A stretch of 64,000 nucleotides of DNA from Aphrophora alni (GCA_963513935.1 OY740771.1:11375138-11439137); one strand, 5' to 3'; positions 12,601-22,005 are shown, numbered from the stretch's first letter. Numbers and translations: made by a program. The notes: a model not told the origin generated them from the letters alone.

Positions 12601-14764
12601 GTCCAAATTCAATATTTCTTTCTTAACGTACAGACTCTTAATTTCATTTTTAATCCAAAATTGTTCTGCCATGTTTTTGCGTTTTTTAGCTGATTTAGAA
12701 TTCAATTAATCTTAATGTGTGGGTAGTTGGGAATGACATTATCAATGCATTTTTTGTTGAATTTTATGTTTTGTATTGTCTTATGCAACTTTAATTTGGT
12801 GTTCATATATTTATAGGCGAGGTCAGCTTGATTTGCTAATACTTGGAAATATAAAATTAAAGAACTATCTCAACATAATAAAGACAAATATTTAGTATTT
12901 AATTTTTGCAAACCGCTTGAACACATACTTGGGAATATACTTAACAAACATGGCTTCAATGTCGCATATAAAACAAAAAATAATTTGCGGGGATACCTAA
13001 ACAATAAAAGAAAATTGAAGGACTAATTTGTAGACACAGGAGTATACCAGTTATCTTGTAACGATTGTCCGAAAATATATATAGGGCAAACAGGAAGGTC
13101 ATTTAAGAAAGGTTCAAAGAACATATCCCTTCGGCTAAACAAAGTATGAACCTCACAAAAATCGAATCGAAATACATCGATGTGTTATTTGCCGAAGACA
13201 TCATCCAAAATAACCATAGTTACTCCTGCTTAGATAAGACTCTAACAATATTACATCGTTGTAAATAGGAAAGATTCATGAATCCGTTAGAACACTTTGA
13301 AATATACAAGAAATATAAAACAGATAGTAACATATTGCTGAATGAAAAATTGAACTTTGATTCTAATGGATTGTACGACACTGTATTGACAAAGTTAGAT
13401 AAGACATTATCCAGTACCGATGATTAAATCATGCACACCCGCACGCAGTACATTCCGGGACATCTAACAATTGTGTCGACTCATGAGTCACGTTTTAATT
13501 AATTTAATAAATATACTTTTCAAATCAGTGTTTGTGTTTTTGTTATGTGTAACTATGTTGTTTTTTGAGTGTTCCATGACAACGGAGGACCCCTTCTCCA
13601 ATAATAAACTTGATAATGGCTGAATATCCGAAATGGTCGTCGTATAAAAAAATGACCATTCAGAATATTGTGGACGGTGAGTCTTACATTTATTTATTAT
13701 TTAAATGTCAATAACTAAAACTTCTGTTTTGGGTGAGTATATTGTTTTGCTATATAATTTAACTTGTATTATTTAAACGAGATACTGAGTTACAGTTCAC
13801 TGGCAATAGGGTTTGTGTGTAAGTAGCAAGACTGGGCCATTAAAACGTTGTCTTGTATTTGTATTGCAGAAATAAAGTGTTTTTTTGTAGAAAATTGTGT
13901 TTTATTTCATTTGGTTATTGAATTTTTCACAAATGTAGCTCATTACATTTAGATATTGTCATATTTTTTATCTTTAAGACATTTTCGTTTAAGCCAATCT
14001 TTTTGTTTCAGACCAAGGAGTCCAATCCCGTGTGGCTAGACGAGAGGTAGTCTATTGTATTTGTAAATAAACTACTACAATTTGAAACTAAAGCCTTAAA
14101 ATTGATACATTTTGTTCCTCAGGACAATCATACAGAGAAAGTATATTGCTTTAGCTTATTTTCTAAGAATTCTGAGGCATTATGGAAGTTCTTGATACCT
14201 AATAATTAGGCCTATAAAGTTTTTTTAATAACAGTCCTGATAGCTTCATGGAAAGGTAATAAATTTTTAAACTAACTATAAAAATGAAATTACTATTTTA
14301 TAACAATGAAATTATATTAAAACAATTTTTTAAATAGTGAATTCCAGACGTAAATCCCAAATTACGATATAATTCCCAATAATATTAAATTTCCGCACTT
14401 TCCCATCACCAAAACATTGTTAAAAAAACACAGTTTACATACAATGATTTAAAAACTAGTTTTTTACATTCTTTACATTGGGTCTCGTAAACTGGTCTCA
14501 AAGTGCTAATAGGTTAAATTTTTATAAGGAATATCTTAATTAAATTTGTCTAAATTTACCTGTTTCACCAGCAGGTGCCATGACAGTTTCTTTAAGAGTT
14601 CGTCTCCTGGTTGCTCGGGAATATGGTTCACGCCCATCATTGGCGAAGGTCCTCCATAATGGTGTTCTAATAGTTGATGATTTAGTTGTTATACATGACT
14701 GAAGTATCGGTGTTTTGGTAAGTGGTACCGACACACGGCAAATTCTTACCGCGGCCAACATCAT
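943..14764 (-). CDS. GHITM: GHITM/TMBIM5-like mitochondrial membrane protein gene, 5' part, four exons
   Basis: Family role: GHITM (MICS1, TMBIM5) is a multi-pass inner mitochondrial membrane protein of the BAX-inhibitor-1 family, linked to cristae shape and ion transport. Seen here: four minus-strand exons (14764-14560, 11278-11167, 7142-7001, 1118-943) with GT-AG borders. Their lengths of 205, 112, 142 and 176 nt keep one frame and give about 211 residues. Order: basic presequence-like N-terminus (residues 1-40), a first membrane segment in exon 2, the family motif MWPEYVKDRI and a segment with SPVMMNMLTKNSF in exon 3, and two more segments in exon 4 ending at GGPLMIRAAW. Vertebrate members are about 345 residues, so roughly 130 C-terminal residues lie before the window. 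The introns are stuffed with transposons but the splice sites are intact. The start is the first of two adjacent ATG codons. Confidence 0.9.
1395..2170 (+). pseudogene. Tc1/mariner-superfamily transposase relic
   Basis: Translation in shifting frames recovers the blocks of an IS630/Tc1/mariner transposase in the right order. An N-terminal HTH-like block contains QDPPTEKTTIK (about 1470). A central block contains SVKVTFHIN and then FAKKMITGVTYLDML (about 1795-1930). The catalytic-region block WPPRSPDLSPMDFF is at about 2080-2115, followed by VKNIVYTEKIEDL. Several stops and frameshifts show it is dead. It lies in GHITM intron 3 on the opposite strand. No terminal repeats were found. Confidence 0.85.
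2241..2480 (+). repeat. Dispersed short repeat, copy 1, with inverted partial copy
   Basis: The stretch beginning CCCTAGCTCTCAAATAGTCT shares an ordered set of blocks with 30,878-31,020 and 36,385-36,545: a TAGTGCCAGG-type block, GAGTTGGTCAAG, GATAAAAGAGAGGGATCTA and TTGTAGAT. From about 2,398 to 2,480 the same blocks return in reverse complement, so this copy is palindromic. No coding potential. It could be a SINE or a MITE fragment. Confidence 0.6.
2481..4600. other. GHITM intron 3, AT-rich sequence with AT microsatellite
   Basis: No gene, RNA gene or recognisable transposon was found in this stretch of the intron. It contains an (AT)n microsatellite at 3573-3619 and a small AT-rich hairpin near 2,555-2,590 built on AAAAGATT/AATCTTTT. 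Confidence 0.6.
4606..5346. mobile_element. pogo/Tigger-like MITE
   Basis: The ends are imperfect terminal inverted repeats: CAGTAGAACCTCTGTTAACC on the left, and CAGTAGAACCCCTCTTAACC read from the right on the opposite strand. Both sit against TA dinucleotides (4604-4605 and 5347-5348), the target duplication of the Tc1/mariner/pogo superfamily. The 741 bp encode no transposase, so it is non-autonomous. The interior holds a GC-rich minisatellite. Confidence 0.85.
4716..4931. repeat. Three-unit GC-rich minisatellite inside the MITE
   Basis: Units start at 4716, 4792 and 4867 (76, 75 and about 65 bp). Each holds GTCGATAGCGGTATCC and a block like GGCGGCATAAAAACACCGCG; the third lacks the AAGCGGCGGCGATAT block. 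The GC content is far above the surroundings. The repeat is open in several frames on both strands, which creates false ORFs. Confidence 0.85.
6197..6239 (-). ncRNA. Hammerhead-ribozyme-like motif (left palindrome arm)
   Basis: On the minus strand the order is CCCT, CCGATGA, T, GATAAC-CTA-GTTATC, GAA, ATGT-ACAT, C, AGGG. This fits a hammerhead: stem I CCCT/AGGG, box CCGATGA (canonical CTGATGA with one change), a 6-bp stem II, GAA, a loopless 4-bp stem III and an AUC cleavage triplet before AGGG. One extra T lies between the box and stem II. Hammerheads with tiny stem III are known from Penelope-like elements and other retroelements. Activity is not shown. Confidence 0.5.
6498..6543 (+). ncRNA. 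Hammerhead-ribozyme-like motif (right palindrome arm)
   Basis: The mirror copy of the motif at 6197-6239. The stem I, stem II and stem III pairings are kept, while the stem II loop differs (CAT versus CTA). The cleavage-site base is A instead of C, and four extra bases precede stem II. Pairing survives where unpaired bases have changed, which agrees with a folded RNA, but two copies are weak statistical support. Confidence 0.42.
7001..7142 (-). CDS. GHITM: GHITM-like exon 3
   Basis: This 142-nt exon has acceptor TTTTTCAG and donor GTAAAG. It encodes IMWPEYVKDRIKTTYMYFG, a membrane segment rich in Ala, Ser and Ile, and then FRSPVMMNMLTKNSFL. These are the most diagnostic GHITM residues in the window. 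It ends in phase 0. Confidence 0.92.
7486..9331. mobile_element. Tc1-like element with long TIRs, interrupted by a mariner
   Basis: Both ends read inward as TGTTACATAGATATGTAAAA, and the match continues for about 75 bp (through GGTCAATCAAAA to GGAATAACAAAA). The flanking dinucleotides are TA at 7484-7485 and 9332-9333. The left end is split by a 711-bp mariner. Without it the element is about 1.13 kb. The interior (about 8,440-9,010) keeps a decayed Tc1/mariner transposase, for example NGAPSHYANVAKPLLDQDL near 8,790 and SHPLATDDELLRLIEEKI near 8,960, with frameshifts and stops. Confidence 0.88.
7499..8209 (+). mobile_element. Internally deleted mariner element
   Basis: Inverted ends: CGAGGGGAGACCCAAAAATA on the left, CGAGGGAGGACCCAAAAAAA on the right. 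The TA target is duplicated at 7497-7498 and 8210-8211. The interior joins the N-terminal region of a mariner transposase (MLKTAYGEATLSKTRVYEWF, 7769-7828) directly to its C-terminal region (LYSPDLAPCNF and then FEEWKKRLQKCIAVDGNYF, about 7,918-8,130). The middle, including the first catalytic Asp, is missing. A dead, non-autonomous copy in GHITM intron 2. Confidence 0.92.
9340..11160. other. GHITM intron 2, no recognised element
   Basis: AT-rich sequence without a supported gene. The one structure noticed is an imperfect direct repeat of about 55 bp at 10,634-10,690 and 10,691-10,740, each beginning TCTGCCTAGCATCTCTT and ending ATGTTTTAATCA. Confidence 0.6.
11167..11278 (-). CDS. GHITM: GHITM-like exon 2
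   Basis: This 112-nt exon has acceptor TTTTTGTAG and donor GTAAGT. It encodes a Gly/Ala-rich membrane segment followed by LGLSNKTGAIDQA, which matches the GHITM region just before the WPxYVKDRI motif. It enters in phase 1 and leaves in phase 2, matching both neighbouring exons. The splice completes an Ile codon next to MWPEYV. Confidence 0.88.
11769..11812. repeat. pogo-like TIR fragment
   Basis: The sequence CAGTAGACTCCCTCTTAACT after a TA resembles the terminal repeats of the MITE at 4606-5346. It breaks off where Penelope-derived sequence begins. Likely one end of an older MITE cut by a later insertion. Confidence 0.5.
11815..12830 (-). pseudogene. Penelope-like element, inverted 5' half (RT N-terminal region)
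   Basis: Minus-strand frames at 12584-12390, 12390-12148 and 12151-11819 together encode the N-terminal part of a Penelope-like polyprotein. The last contains NLIIAKADKGSTTVIMNKFD and then LLKSDPTNNFNQQIKTAI, characteristic of the start of the Penelope RT domain. The reading is broken by frameshifts and by an AT-rich CAATATTGATATTGAT-type repeat at about 12,148-12,235. The catalytic YxDD part of the RT is absent. Confidence 0.85.
12830..13428 (+). pseudogene. Penelope-like element, 3' half (GIY-YIG endonuclease)
   Basis: The plus strand, opposite to the adjacent 5' half, encodes a broken GIY-YIG endonuclease. TGVYQLSCNDCPKIYIGQTG lies at about 13,038-13,098, followed by a frameshift and ERFKEHIPSAKQSMN-like sequence. 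The C-terminal LNEKLNFDSNGLYDTVL block precedes a stop near 13,428. This layout (5' part inverted, middle lost, 3' part direct) is what twin priming produces in target-primed retrotransposition. Downstream sequence to about 13,700 resembles the tail of the Penelope element at 42,891-44,065. Confidence 0.85.
13700..14540. other. GHITM intron 1, unannotated AT-rich sequence
   Basis: No coding region or repeat family recognised between the Penelope tail and the first coding exon. Confidence 0.5.
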
Positions 14765-14783
14765 CTTGGAATTTTTTCAAAAT
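14560..14783 (-). CDS. GHITM: GHITM-like exon with start codon (coding 14764-14560)
   Basis: The coding part begins at ATG 14764 and ends at 14560 before the donor GTAAAT. It encodes about 68 residues rich in Arg, Ser and Thr with few acidic residues early on, as expected for a mitochondrial targeting sequence, and ends in APAGET. A pyrimidine-rich acceptor ending TTTTTAG at 14784-14785 suggests that this exon starts at 14783, with an untranslated exon further upstream (higher coordinates). That upstream exon was not identified; one weak candidate donor lies near 22,997. Confidence 0.82.
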
Positions 14784-14822
14784 CTAAAAAGAAATTTAAA
14801 TAACAAACTTATCAATGTGGGC

Positions 14823-14894
14823 ACAAAAGATCTAATTAGGCCGCAGTGCAGGAGGCGTTTTTAAAACACTCTCCCCAGTCTTAATAATAATAAT
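14823..14894 (+). mobile_element. 72-bp I-type LINE 3' stub with 12-bp target duplication
   Basis: The segment runs from ACAAAAGATCTAATTAGG to a (TAA)n tail and matches the 3' end of the RNase H LINE at 48,092-48,956 almost base for base. It is flanked by perfect 12-bp direct repeats ATCAATGTGGGC (14811-14822 and 14895-14906). This is a complete but extremely 5'-truncated insertion, about 30 bp upstream of the putative GHITM splice acceptor. Confidence 0.95.
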
Positions 14895-15664
14895 ATCAAT
14901 GTGGGCTAGTACATTTACTTATATGATGTGCTTATATAAGATATATTATGCATTTGAATTAAAAATTTTAGGTCATTAATAATACCTGTGTGAATATTAA
15001 CTAAACCACAATCTTCGATGTACAGGACAAGTTAGGTAAGATAAAGTCAGGTTATATGTCAGGTTTCAATATCTTCCTTAGTCTTTGTTAAGCTGCCTTG
15101 TAAATGCCGTTGCTGACGAAACCATGGTCGGCAAGACTCAATAAAATTGCAAAATTTACTAAATATTCTGTTTGCTTTTTCATTAAGATAAAGTCTTTTA
15201 GCTTTATTTATATTAAACAAACATTCCTTACAAATTAAACTATCATAATATTCCTTCCTATTTCATGGAAAAGTAAAACTCCTCAATAAAAACTTGTATT
15301 ACACATATATGCAAGTAGTCTGGGCAATAATCAATACCAACTTTATTATGTAATATCTTATTATGTTAAGACTTGATTATGTTTTTTATTTTCCTTGTGT
15401 CACCAGAGTTTTGTTTGTACTTGCTTCTTGTAACTATGTCTCTACTGCAGCTCACCAATGATATACTCTGGTAGCTTGAACTCATCCAGGTACAACTATA
15501 ATATCAGAGATATGGGCAATGCGGTATTAAACAATGGCCAAACATGAACTACACCCATTACAAGATGAATCATAGTCAAAAGTTTGTAAAGCTGCAGAGT
15601 GCAGACATGGCGAACACACAAAGTGTACAACCTCATACAGCCAAGATTTGGCACTTTATAACAG

Positions 15665-16080
15665 CTTATTTTAGACAGAAATAATGGATTTTGGTCATTC
15701 AAATGGGTTTACAGATTGTAAAGATGATCTAATAATCACAATAAGAGGTATGTACAACACGATTTCCTTAATTTTCAATACTAAATCGCAACGATAGTAT
15801 ATTGCATATTTACCTTCATATCTACTGTAACAGTGTATCTTCTAAACTTCTTTGTACTAGTATGTTAAATAATTTATCTTTAGTAATGTTATATTTGACG
15901 TTTGATACTGTAAATTATATCACATGTCATTTGGTAAAACTATAGGCTATACGGTAATTATGCAATCTACATTACCCTGAAATTTAATGAATAAAAACAT
16001 TAAAATCGTTTACTACAACCTTATTTTGAAAAAAATGAGATCATATTAGGTGTCCGAAGACACTTTTGAAGTATTAAAAT
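15665..16080 (+). repeat. Diverged copy of the 19.6-21.2 kb repeat family
   Basis: Blocks here (AATAATGGATTTTGGT; GGTAATTATGCAATCTAC; ACCCTGAAATTTAATGA; TGAGATCATATTAGG) recur in the same order, or inverted, at 19,617-20,020 and 20,575-21,260. No coding potential. The copy ends where the MITE at 16,082 begins. Confidence 0.6.
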
Positions 16081-16081
16081 A

Positions 16082-17059
16082 CACTAAAACCACGTTTATC
16101 CGGTACTCGTTTATACGGAACTCCGGTTTATCTGCAATAGTCCCAAGGAAAAAAAAAATAGCAAAATACAATGGGAGTCGTATCACATCCCGTGCAGGGT
16201 GTCAGTTTTGGCAGCACTGAGTGTAGGCCCTACGGTTCAGTGTACTGAGTTTACTCAGCTCACTGAGTGTACTTTGGTAGTCAATAAGTTAGTCAAAACT
16301 TCCAAATTACGGACAGCTGAGTATAAAATGTTGCCCTTTTCTAAGAAATTGTAGATGTCTCGAAACATTCACTGCAATGTTTGTTCATTATTTAGCAGAA
16401 AGTTGACTTCCTGGAAACTAGGTTTCTTTTCTTTTTGCCATTTAATAACAGTAGTGGTTAAAACCTTTTACAATTCAGTTTGAATAAAGTTACCGTGAGA
16501 ACAGTGTGTATTGTGATGTCTTTTTTGTATCAAAGGGACCGACTTCTAAGAATTATTTTGTACACTGAAATACAGTAGTACACTGCGGGAGGATCAAAGC
16601 CTAGCCGCTATTGTTTCGCCCGCTATCGCCTTCTAAGAATTATCTATGGAGTGTCTGCAGTAAAAATGGAATGTGCTACTTTACCCCAACCAATAGGTCT
16701 GACTGACACATTTATTGCCTTCTGACTGTCACATTTATTGCGGTCAAACCACCCCGATTCACATGCAGTCATGAGATGCTGTACCTCTGTTACACAGTTA
16801 GTGTCTTGCTGACAGTCTGAGTGAACTAGTCTTTGCCGAATTGTGAATTAGCCTTTGCCCGACTGTAGTGGGGTCCGAGCAGTGTCCTTTATTTGGAAGT
16901 TTTACTGTACATTATATTGTAATGTACATGTAATATTATTGTATTGTATATTATTACACGTGTTTTTATGTAAAACCCCATGATATTTGGTTTATCCGGA
17001 ATTTTGTTTATCCGGAACGGTACTGGTCCCGTCAAAACCGGATAAACGAGGTTTTAGTG
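16082..17059. mobile_element. pogo/Tigger-like MITE, second family
   Basis: Terminal inverted repeats CACTAAAACCACGTTTATCC (left) and CACTAAAACCTCGTTTATCC (right, reverse complement) are bordered by TA at 16080-16081 and 17060-17061. The ends also carry internal copies of the TTTATCCGG motif. The 978 bp contain no transposase frame. Two copies of CTTCTAAGAATTAT inside (near 16,545 and 16,632) hint at internal duplication. Confidence 0.85.
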
Positions 17060-17263
17060 TACATTAGTTTAGTAGAAAATAAGAAATATAAAAGTACGAA
17101 ATCCAGGTTTGATTAGTTTAAATATACATGCAAATCCAGCTCTGGTGACGAATGACTATAAGTTAATAGTTATGACTACGTTACTCAAGTTAGTGAGTGT
17201 ATTATCGCTCTACCTATATGTCAGTATTGTGTGTCCTAAGTGTGAGTTGTCGTTATTTATTAT

Positions 17264-18811
17264 TTGTCATTGTCAAAAGTATTTGATTTATTAGGGATAT
17301 ATATATCCCGAGTGGTTAGGTCATTGAAGAATAAAAAAACCATGGATATTGATGGGCTTAGTACATGGCTCATTAAACAGTGTGTCGAAGAACTTTCTGA
17401 GCCTCTCTCGGTTTTGATAAATTCATCTTTCTCCACTGGAATGTTTCCATCTAGATTAAAGTTAGCTAAGGTAACACCTCTGCTTAAAAAAGGTGATGTA
17501 AAGGATATAAATAACTACAGGCCTATATCTGTTATGCCTGTGTTTAGTAAAGTTTTCGAGAAATTGTTTCTGGAGAAGTTGTTAAACCATCTGCAAAGGT
17601 GTAATATCCTGTATGAAGGCCAATTTGGTTTTCAAAAAGGAAAATCTACTATAGATGCTATAGTCCAGTTAATAGAATATATTGTTGAGAGTTTGGATGG
17701 TAGGCATAAAGTTTTGAGTTTGTTTTTGGATCTCTCTAAAGCTTTTGATTGTGTGGACTTTGTATCATTGCTTGATAAATGTGATAAAATAGGTGTTCGA
17801 GGACAACCATTGTCATGGTTAAAATCATATTTAAATAATAGAACTCAACAGGTTACTGTTGCGGGTAAATTATCTGATAAAGTAGAGTTGTCAAGTGGTG
17901 TCCCTCAGGGTTCAGTGCTTGGCCCAATGTTGTTTTTGATTTATGTAAATGGTATTTCATCAGTACATGTGGATAAACTAATTCAGTTTGCTGACGACAC
18001 AACATTAAATGTTCAAGCAGAATCTTTATATGACTTGGAGCAGAGGGCTTCCTCACAAGTTAATGCTATTAGACAGTATCTAAGTCGCAATGGCTTATCT
18101 ATAAACCCTAGTAAGACTAATTATATACATTTCAATCTAAAAGAATCTTTTAATCCAAAACTTAATATTAGGTTGGATGATAATGAACTAAATGGAGTAT
18201 CTTCAACAAAATTCCTGGGTCTCTTCATTGATAATATACTGTCATGGAGAAATCATATAGACTATATATGTGCTAAAATTAGTAGTGGTCTCTTTGCGCT
18301 GAGAAGTCTGAAACAATATTGTAATGCTCAGGTTCTTATAACAGCGTACTACGGGTTGATATATCCTTTTCTAAAATATGGAATCGTTTTGTGGGGAGAT
18401 TCCTCACTCCAGAATGTAACTAGAGTATTTGTACTCCAAAAAAAAGCCATTAGGATAATTGGAGGACTTTCTAAATTTCAATCATGCAAAGAAACATTTA
18501 AATTGTTTAAGATCTTCACCCTACCTTCCATTTATATATTTGAAACAATTCTTTATTTTAAATTTAAGTGTAAGCACATCCAAAATAGGGATTTGCATGA
18601 TTACCATACTAGAATGGCTTGCAAATATCGGGGTAAAAAGCACAGGCTAAATTTATTTAGTAAGTTACCTTCGCAGGCTGGGGCACTATTTATGAATAAC
18701 CTTCCTCCAGACTTGCTAGCGATAAATGATTATTCATGTTTTAAAGGCAGACTGAGACGACTGCTGTTGTCTGGATCCTGTTATTCTGTGGAGGAGTTTG
18801 TGAGGCACTGA
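17264..18811 (+). CDS. LINE reverse transcriptase, 5'-truncated
   Basis: A 515-residue open frame from a non-LTR retrotransposon of the Jockey/CR1 assemblage. RT blocks in order (residue numbers from the frame start): NNYRPISVMPVFSKVFEK (83-100), GQFGFQKGKST (119-129), FLDLSKAFDCVD (154-165), SGVPQGSVLGPMLF (211-224) and the catalytic FADD (242-245). The C-terminal LPSQAGALFMNNLPPDLL region is also typical. The upstream apurinic endonuclease and ORF1 are missing, so it is a 5'-truncated copy, but the RT frame is uninterrupted, which points to recent insertion. The first ~20 residues may be flanking sequence. Not a host gene. Confidence 0.93.
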   Translation: MSLSKVFDLLGIYISRVVRSLKNKKTMDIDGLSTWLIKQCVEELSEPLSVLINSSFSTGMFPSRLKLAKVTPLLKKGDVKDINNYRPISVMPVFSKVFEKLFLEKLLNHLQRCNILYEGQFGFQKGKSTIDAIVQLIEYIVESLDGRHKVLSLFLDLSKAFDCVDFVSLLDKCDKIGVRGQPLSWLKSYLNNRTQQVTVAGKLSDKVELSSGVPQGSVLGPMLFLIYVNGISSVHVDKLIQFADDTTLNVQAESLYDLEQRASSQVNAIRQYLSRNGLSINPSKTNYIHFNLKESFNPKLNIRLDDNELNGVSSTKFLGLFIDNILSWRNHIDYICAKISSGLFALRSLKQYCNAQVLITAYYGLIYPFLKYGIVLWGDSSLQNVTRVFVLQKKAIRIIGGLSKFQSCKETFKLFKIFTLPSIYIFETILYFKFKCKHIQNRDLHDYHTRMACKYRGKKHRLNLFSKLPSQAGALFMNNLPPDLLAINDYSCFKGRLRRLLLSGSCYSVEEFVRH

Positions 18812-18915
18812 ATTTGGTTGTGTTATTGTAAAGTACTATATAATGTTTTGTTTTGACGTTTGTTGTACAATTGTAATTGTCTACAACAAATAAAATGTTT
18901 GATTGATTGATTGAT
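18812..18915 (+). repeat. LINE 3' UTR with GATT-repeat tail
   Basis: Sequence after the RT stop, including AATAAAATGTTTGATTGATT and the end of a (GATT)n tail. Many non-LTR elements end in short tandem repeats rather than poly-A; the tail marks the 3' boundary of the element. Confidence 0.8.
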
Positions 18916-18949
18916 GTAAACTTAAAGCAATGACAGAGTAAAAGACATT

Positions 18950-19410
18950 TAAAAATAAAATGTGAAGCTACTTGAAGGAATGTATTTTTTATTCAATAGA
19001 AGAATTCATAGGATTGTCGTCTGATGAAGGTGTTTTTCTTTTTATACGTCGGATATGTATTGTATTAGGAAAGTAATTTTTTTAGAAGTGAAAAATGTAT
19101 TAAATGTTTTAAATGTAAAAATTCACTACCAGTCTAATAAAATCTCCTAGCTGATAATAAAATAAATAAATAAATTACATTGTGTGTTTTGTATATTCGA
19201 GTGTACGGTTTAAGTGTCTTGACATTTTGTTTGTTTGTTATTGATTGTTATTTTACATTAATTGATAATTTATAATACGCCTATTTATAAAGATAATTTT
19301 GTATTGTTATTGTTTTCATGTTAGAATTAATGTATAAGTCACATGACATATTTCATACAATATTTATATTGTCAAACGAGATTAATAAAATTGAATTGAA
19401 TTGAATTGAA
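18950..19410 (+). repeat. Second LINE-type 3' end with ATTGA repeat tail
   Basis: Non-coding sequence ending in AATAAAATTGAATTGAATTG followed by one more unit, near 19,384-19,410. The layout resembles the 3' end at 18,915 but the sequence is different, so it is probably the tail of another truncated non-LTR element. No RT remains. Confidence 0.5.
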
Positions 19411-19460
19411 CCTATTTGTCATAGATTAGAATGTCAGAATATTAGGCTGTTATATGAATG

Positions 19461-19462
<2 letters not shown>

Positions 19463-19519
<57 letters not shown>
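19463..19519. repeat. AT microsatellite
   Basis: Uninterrupted (AT)n of about 57 bp. Confidence 0.98.
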
Positions 19520-19521
<2 letters not shown>

Positions 19522-19616
19522 CACCTAACCAGACCTAATGAAACAACCGGTCATACATTCACTAACTTGATTAACGTAGTATTAAATATTAACATAGGCA
19601 TTCGTAGTCTGAGCTG

Positions 19617-21216
19617 GATTAAATTGTTTCAAAATAAGGTAGGTAGTAATAAATTTCTGCGATTTTCGTAACTAAATTTCAGGGCAAGGTAGATTGCATA
19701 ATTACCCTTTGTACATTGCACAATAGTCTTCTCTTTTATTAATAAAAATTACGCATTGGAGGTCACCCTCGTTTTTAGTTATTATTAATTATGCAAACTT
19801 AACCTACTTACCTTGTTTGTCATTAATCAGATTTTTTTTAACAAAGCGAAACAATTTTCAAGTCTCATAATCCATTAATATTGAAAAACTGACACTTTTT
19901 GGCACAAGGAATGAAGGCTTATTTGTGTTAAAATGAATGTGTACAATGACAATGTGATTCTAGTTTGTGACTGCATTACAAGTCTATGTTTACAAAGGTC
20001 TGGGAAGGTAATTATATAGGTAAATATGAAGTGTTCTTGCCGTTGCTATTTTTTCGCTAAATTTATACAATCTGTGTTCTACCTTCTGTTATAACAATTA
20101 CACCATCCTTTATTACGCAGTATACTATTTATGTTTCACAATACCTTTTTTCACTTCAAAATTATCAAAATTGGGCATTTCTTGACATTCTAAACTACGC
20201 AATCGCACTATGCATCTAGGTTTCATAGATTATGGATATTGAAATCACTCGTGGGGCACATGCACACTACAATCAATTTCACACATTAATATTAATACAT
20301 TTGTATGATTTAAGAATCATGAGAAATAGGTTTCGGAAGGATAATATATATTTACCTTGCCAAACCTAGTAAAGTAACTATAGGTCTGGTAAGATAAATA
20401 TATATATTATATATACCTTCCTAGGCCTGTAGTTCTTTAACTAAGTCTGGTTAGGTACATGATTGACAGTAATTGAATTAAAAAGACATTAAAAGAATCA
20501 AGATTTGTCAAACATAGTAACGTAAAGAGTCGAACTAACCTCAAAATATCCGGAAATCTCCATTTTAAATAGCTCGTTTTCAACAGAAATAATGGATTTC
20601 GGTATTCAAAAGTGAAATGCATTAAAAAGGATGATATAATTGTTGCAAAAGGAGGTAGGAAGAACATGAATTGCCTACATTTAACTAGTAAATAGCAACG
20701 ACTGGAACACTACATATTTACCATAATATATATATTATATAGTTACCTTCCCAGGCTTTGTCCTTTAATTTACACGCATGATTTACACTAATGTAACGTA
20801 CAGTGTATAACATAAACATAGACTGGTAATGTAGTCACAAACTTGACTCACATTGTCATTGTACACATTCGTCATAACCCAAAAAACCTAATTCCTTGTA
20901 TCTAAAATTGTAAGTTTCTACAATATTAATGGTTTTTGAGACTTAAAAATTACTTAGCAATGTTAAAAAATATCAGATTACTGTAATGTCAAAAAGGTAA
21001 ATTGTTTAAGTTCGCATAGTTTTTAGCAACTAAAAACTAGGGTGACCTTCAATGCATAACTACCCTTTCATTAGCCTAAATTATCAATTGAAGTAGTTTT
21101 AAAAGTTACTTTAAACATAGAATTCAGGGTAAATATAGAGTGTAAATGCCGTTTGAATTTAGTGGTGAAAAATCATGAAATCATTTACTACCTACCTTAA
21201 TTTGAAAGAATTAGAT
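19617..21216. repeat. Large foldback structure A
   Basis: The left arm (19,617-20,020) and the right arm (20,735-21,216) are diverged inverted copies. Shared blocks include TTACCTTCCCAG, AAACATAGACT, CACATTGTCATTGTACACAT, AATATTAATGG, GGGTGACCT and ACTACCTACCTTA. The spacer is about 700 bp. No protein is encoded. Short CCAGACCT/AGGTCTGG motifs recur around it (19,530; 20,000; 20,385; 21,490). Confidence 0.8.
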
Positions 21217-21934
21217 CATATTTGATGTTGGAAGATACTTTTGAAATATCATAATGCAACATTTCTGTAAAAAATATGCAATTTACAAGTATACATTTAA
21301 TGTTCAGAATACGCAATGAGCCTACACATCTAGGTTTCATAAGTCAAGCATAGGTAATAGAATAGGATGTTGTTAGATGTATGTGCATTATAAAACAGGT
21401 AAATTTTATTATGCTGTGTGATTTCAGACTAGATGTCAGCAATATAATTATATTGACCTAGCCAGATCTAGTAAAAAAACTAAACGTCTGGTAAGGTAAC
21501 TAAATATATAATTATCTAAGGTAATAAAACCAGACCTATTTTTATCGTCTACTACATACTTTACTTCTTAAGAATAAATAATTTTTTCATTGCAGAGGTC
21601 ACTTTTTTTCACTGAAATATTACAATTTACAATGAACAGGTTTATAGGTTATACACAATGGCTAATGTTCACATTCACATCTCATGTTTCTCAAAATTTC
21701 AATGTTTATATCTGAAATCGCAAATCATGTGATATGCTATCAACCATTCATATATATTAATGTCATTAACTTCAATAGGTAAATGTTTACAAAGAAAGTC
21801 ACTTTTTTGCAATTATTTTTATTAACATGTTATACATAGGCTACCTTGTTAATAATAAAAAAGTTTTCATAACAGAGCTAATTTTTTCACCGAAAAATCG
21901 CAATTTCAAAACTACAAAATTTAATGCATTTATA

Positions 21935-22005
21935 TGTCACCAAAGTCAAGCAACATCGAGATCGAGCGTGGTTAGTACTTGGATGGGTGACACAATTTTG
22001 GGAAA
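21935..22005 (+). pseudogene. 5S rRNA-derived fragment
   Basis: The segment with GTCACCAAAGTCAAGCAACA followed by GTGGTTAGTACTTGGATGGG and TGAC matches the internal promoter region (A box to C box) and 3' half of eukaryotic 5S rRNA. The first ~45 bases of the gene and its last stem are absent, and a short insertion lies between the boxes. It is therefore a 5S pseudogene fragment or a piece of a 5S-derived SINE, not a functional gene. It sits in the loop of foldback structure B. Confidence 0.82.

Noticed and set aside
19019..19062. CTGATGAAGGTG...CGTCGGATATG as another hammerhead
   Set aside because: Stem II does not pair and the GAAA box is missing.
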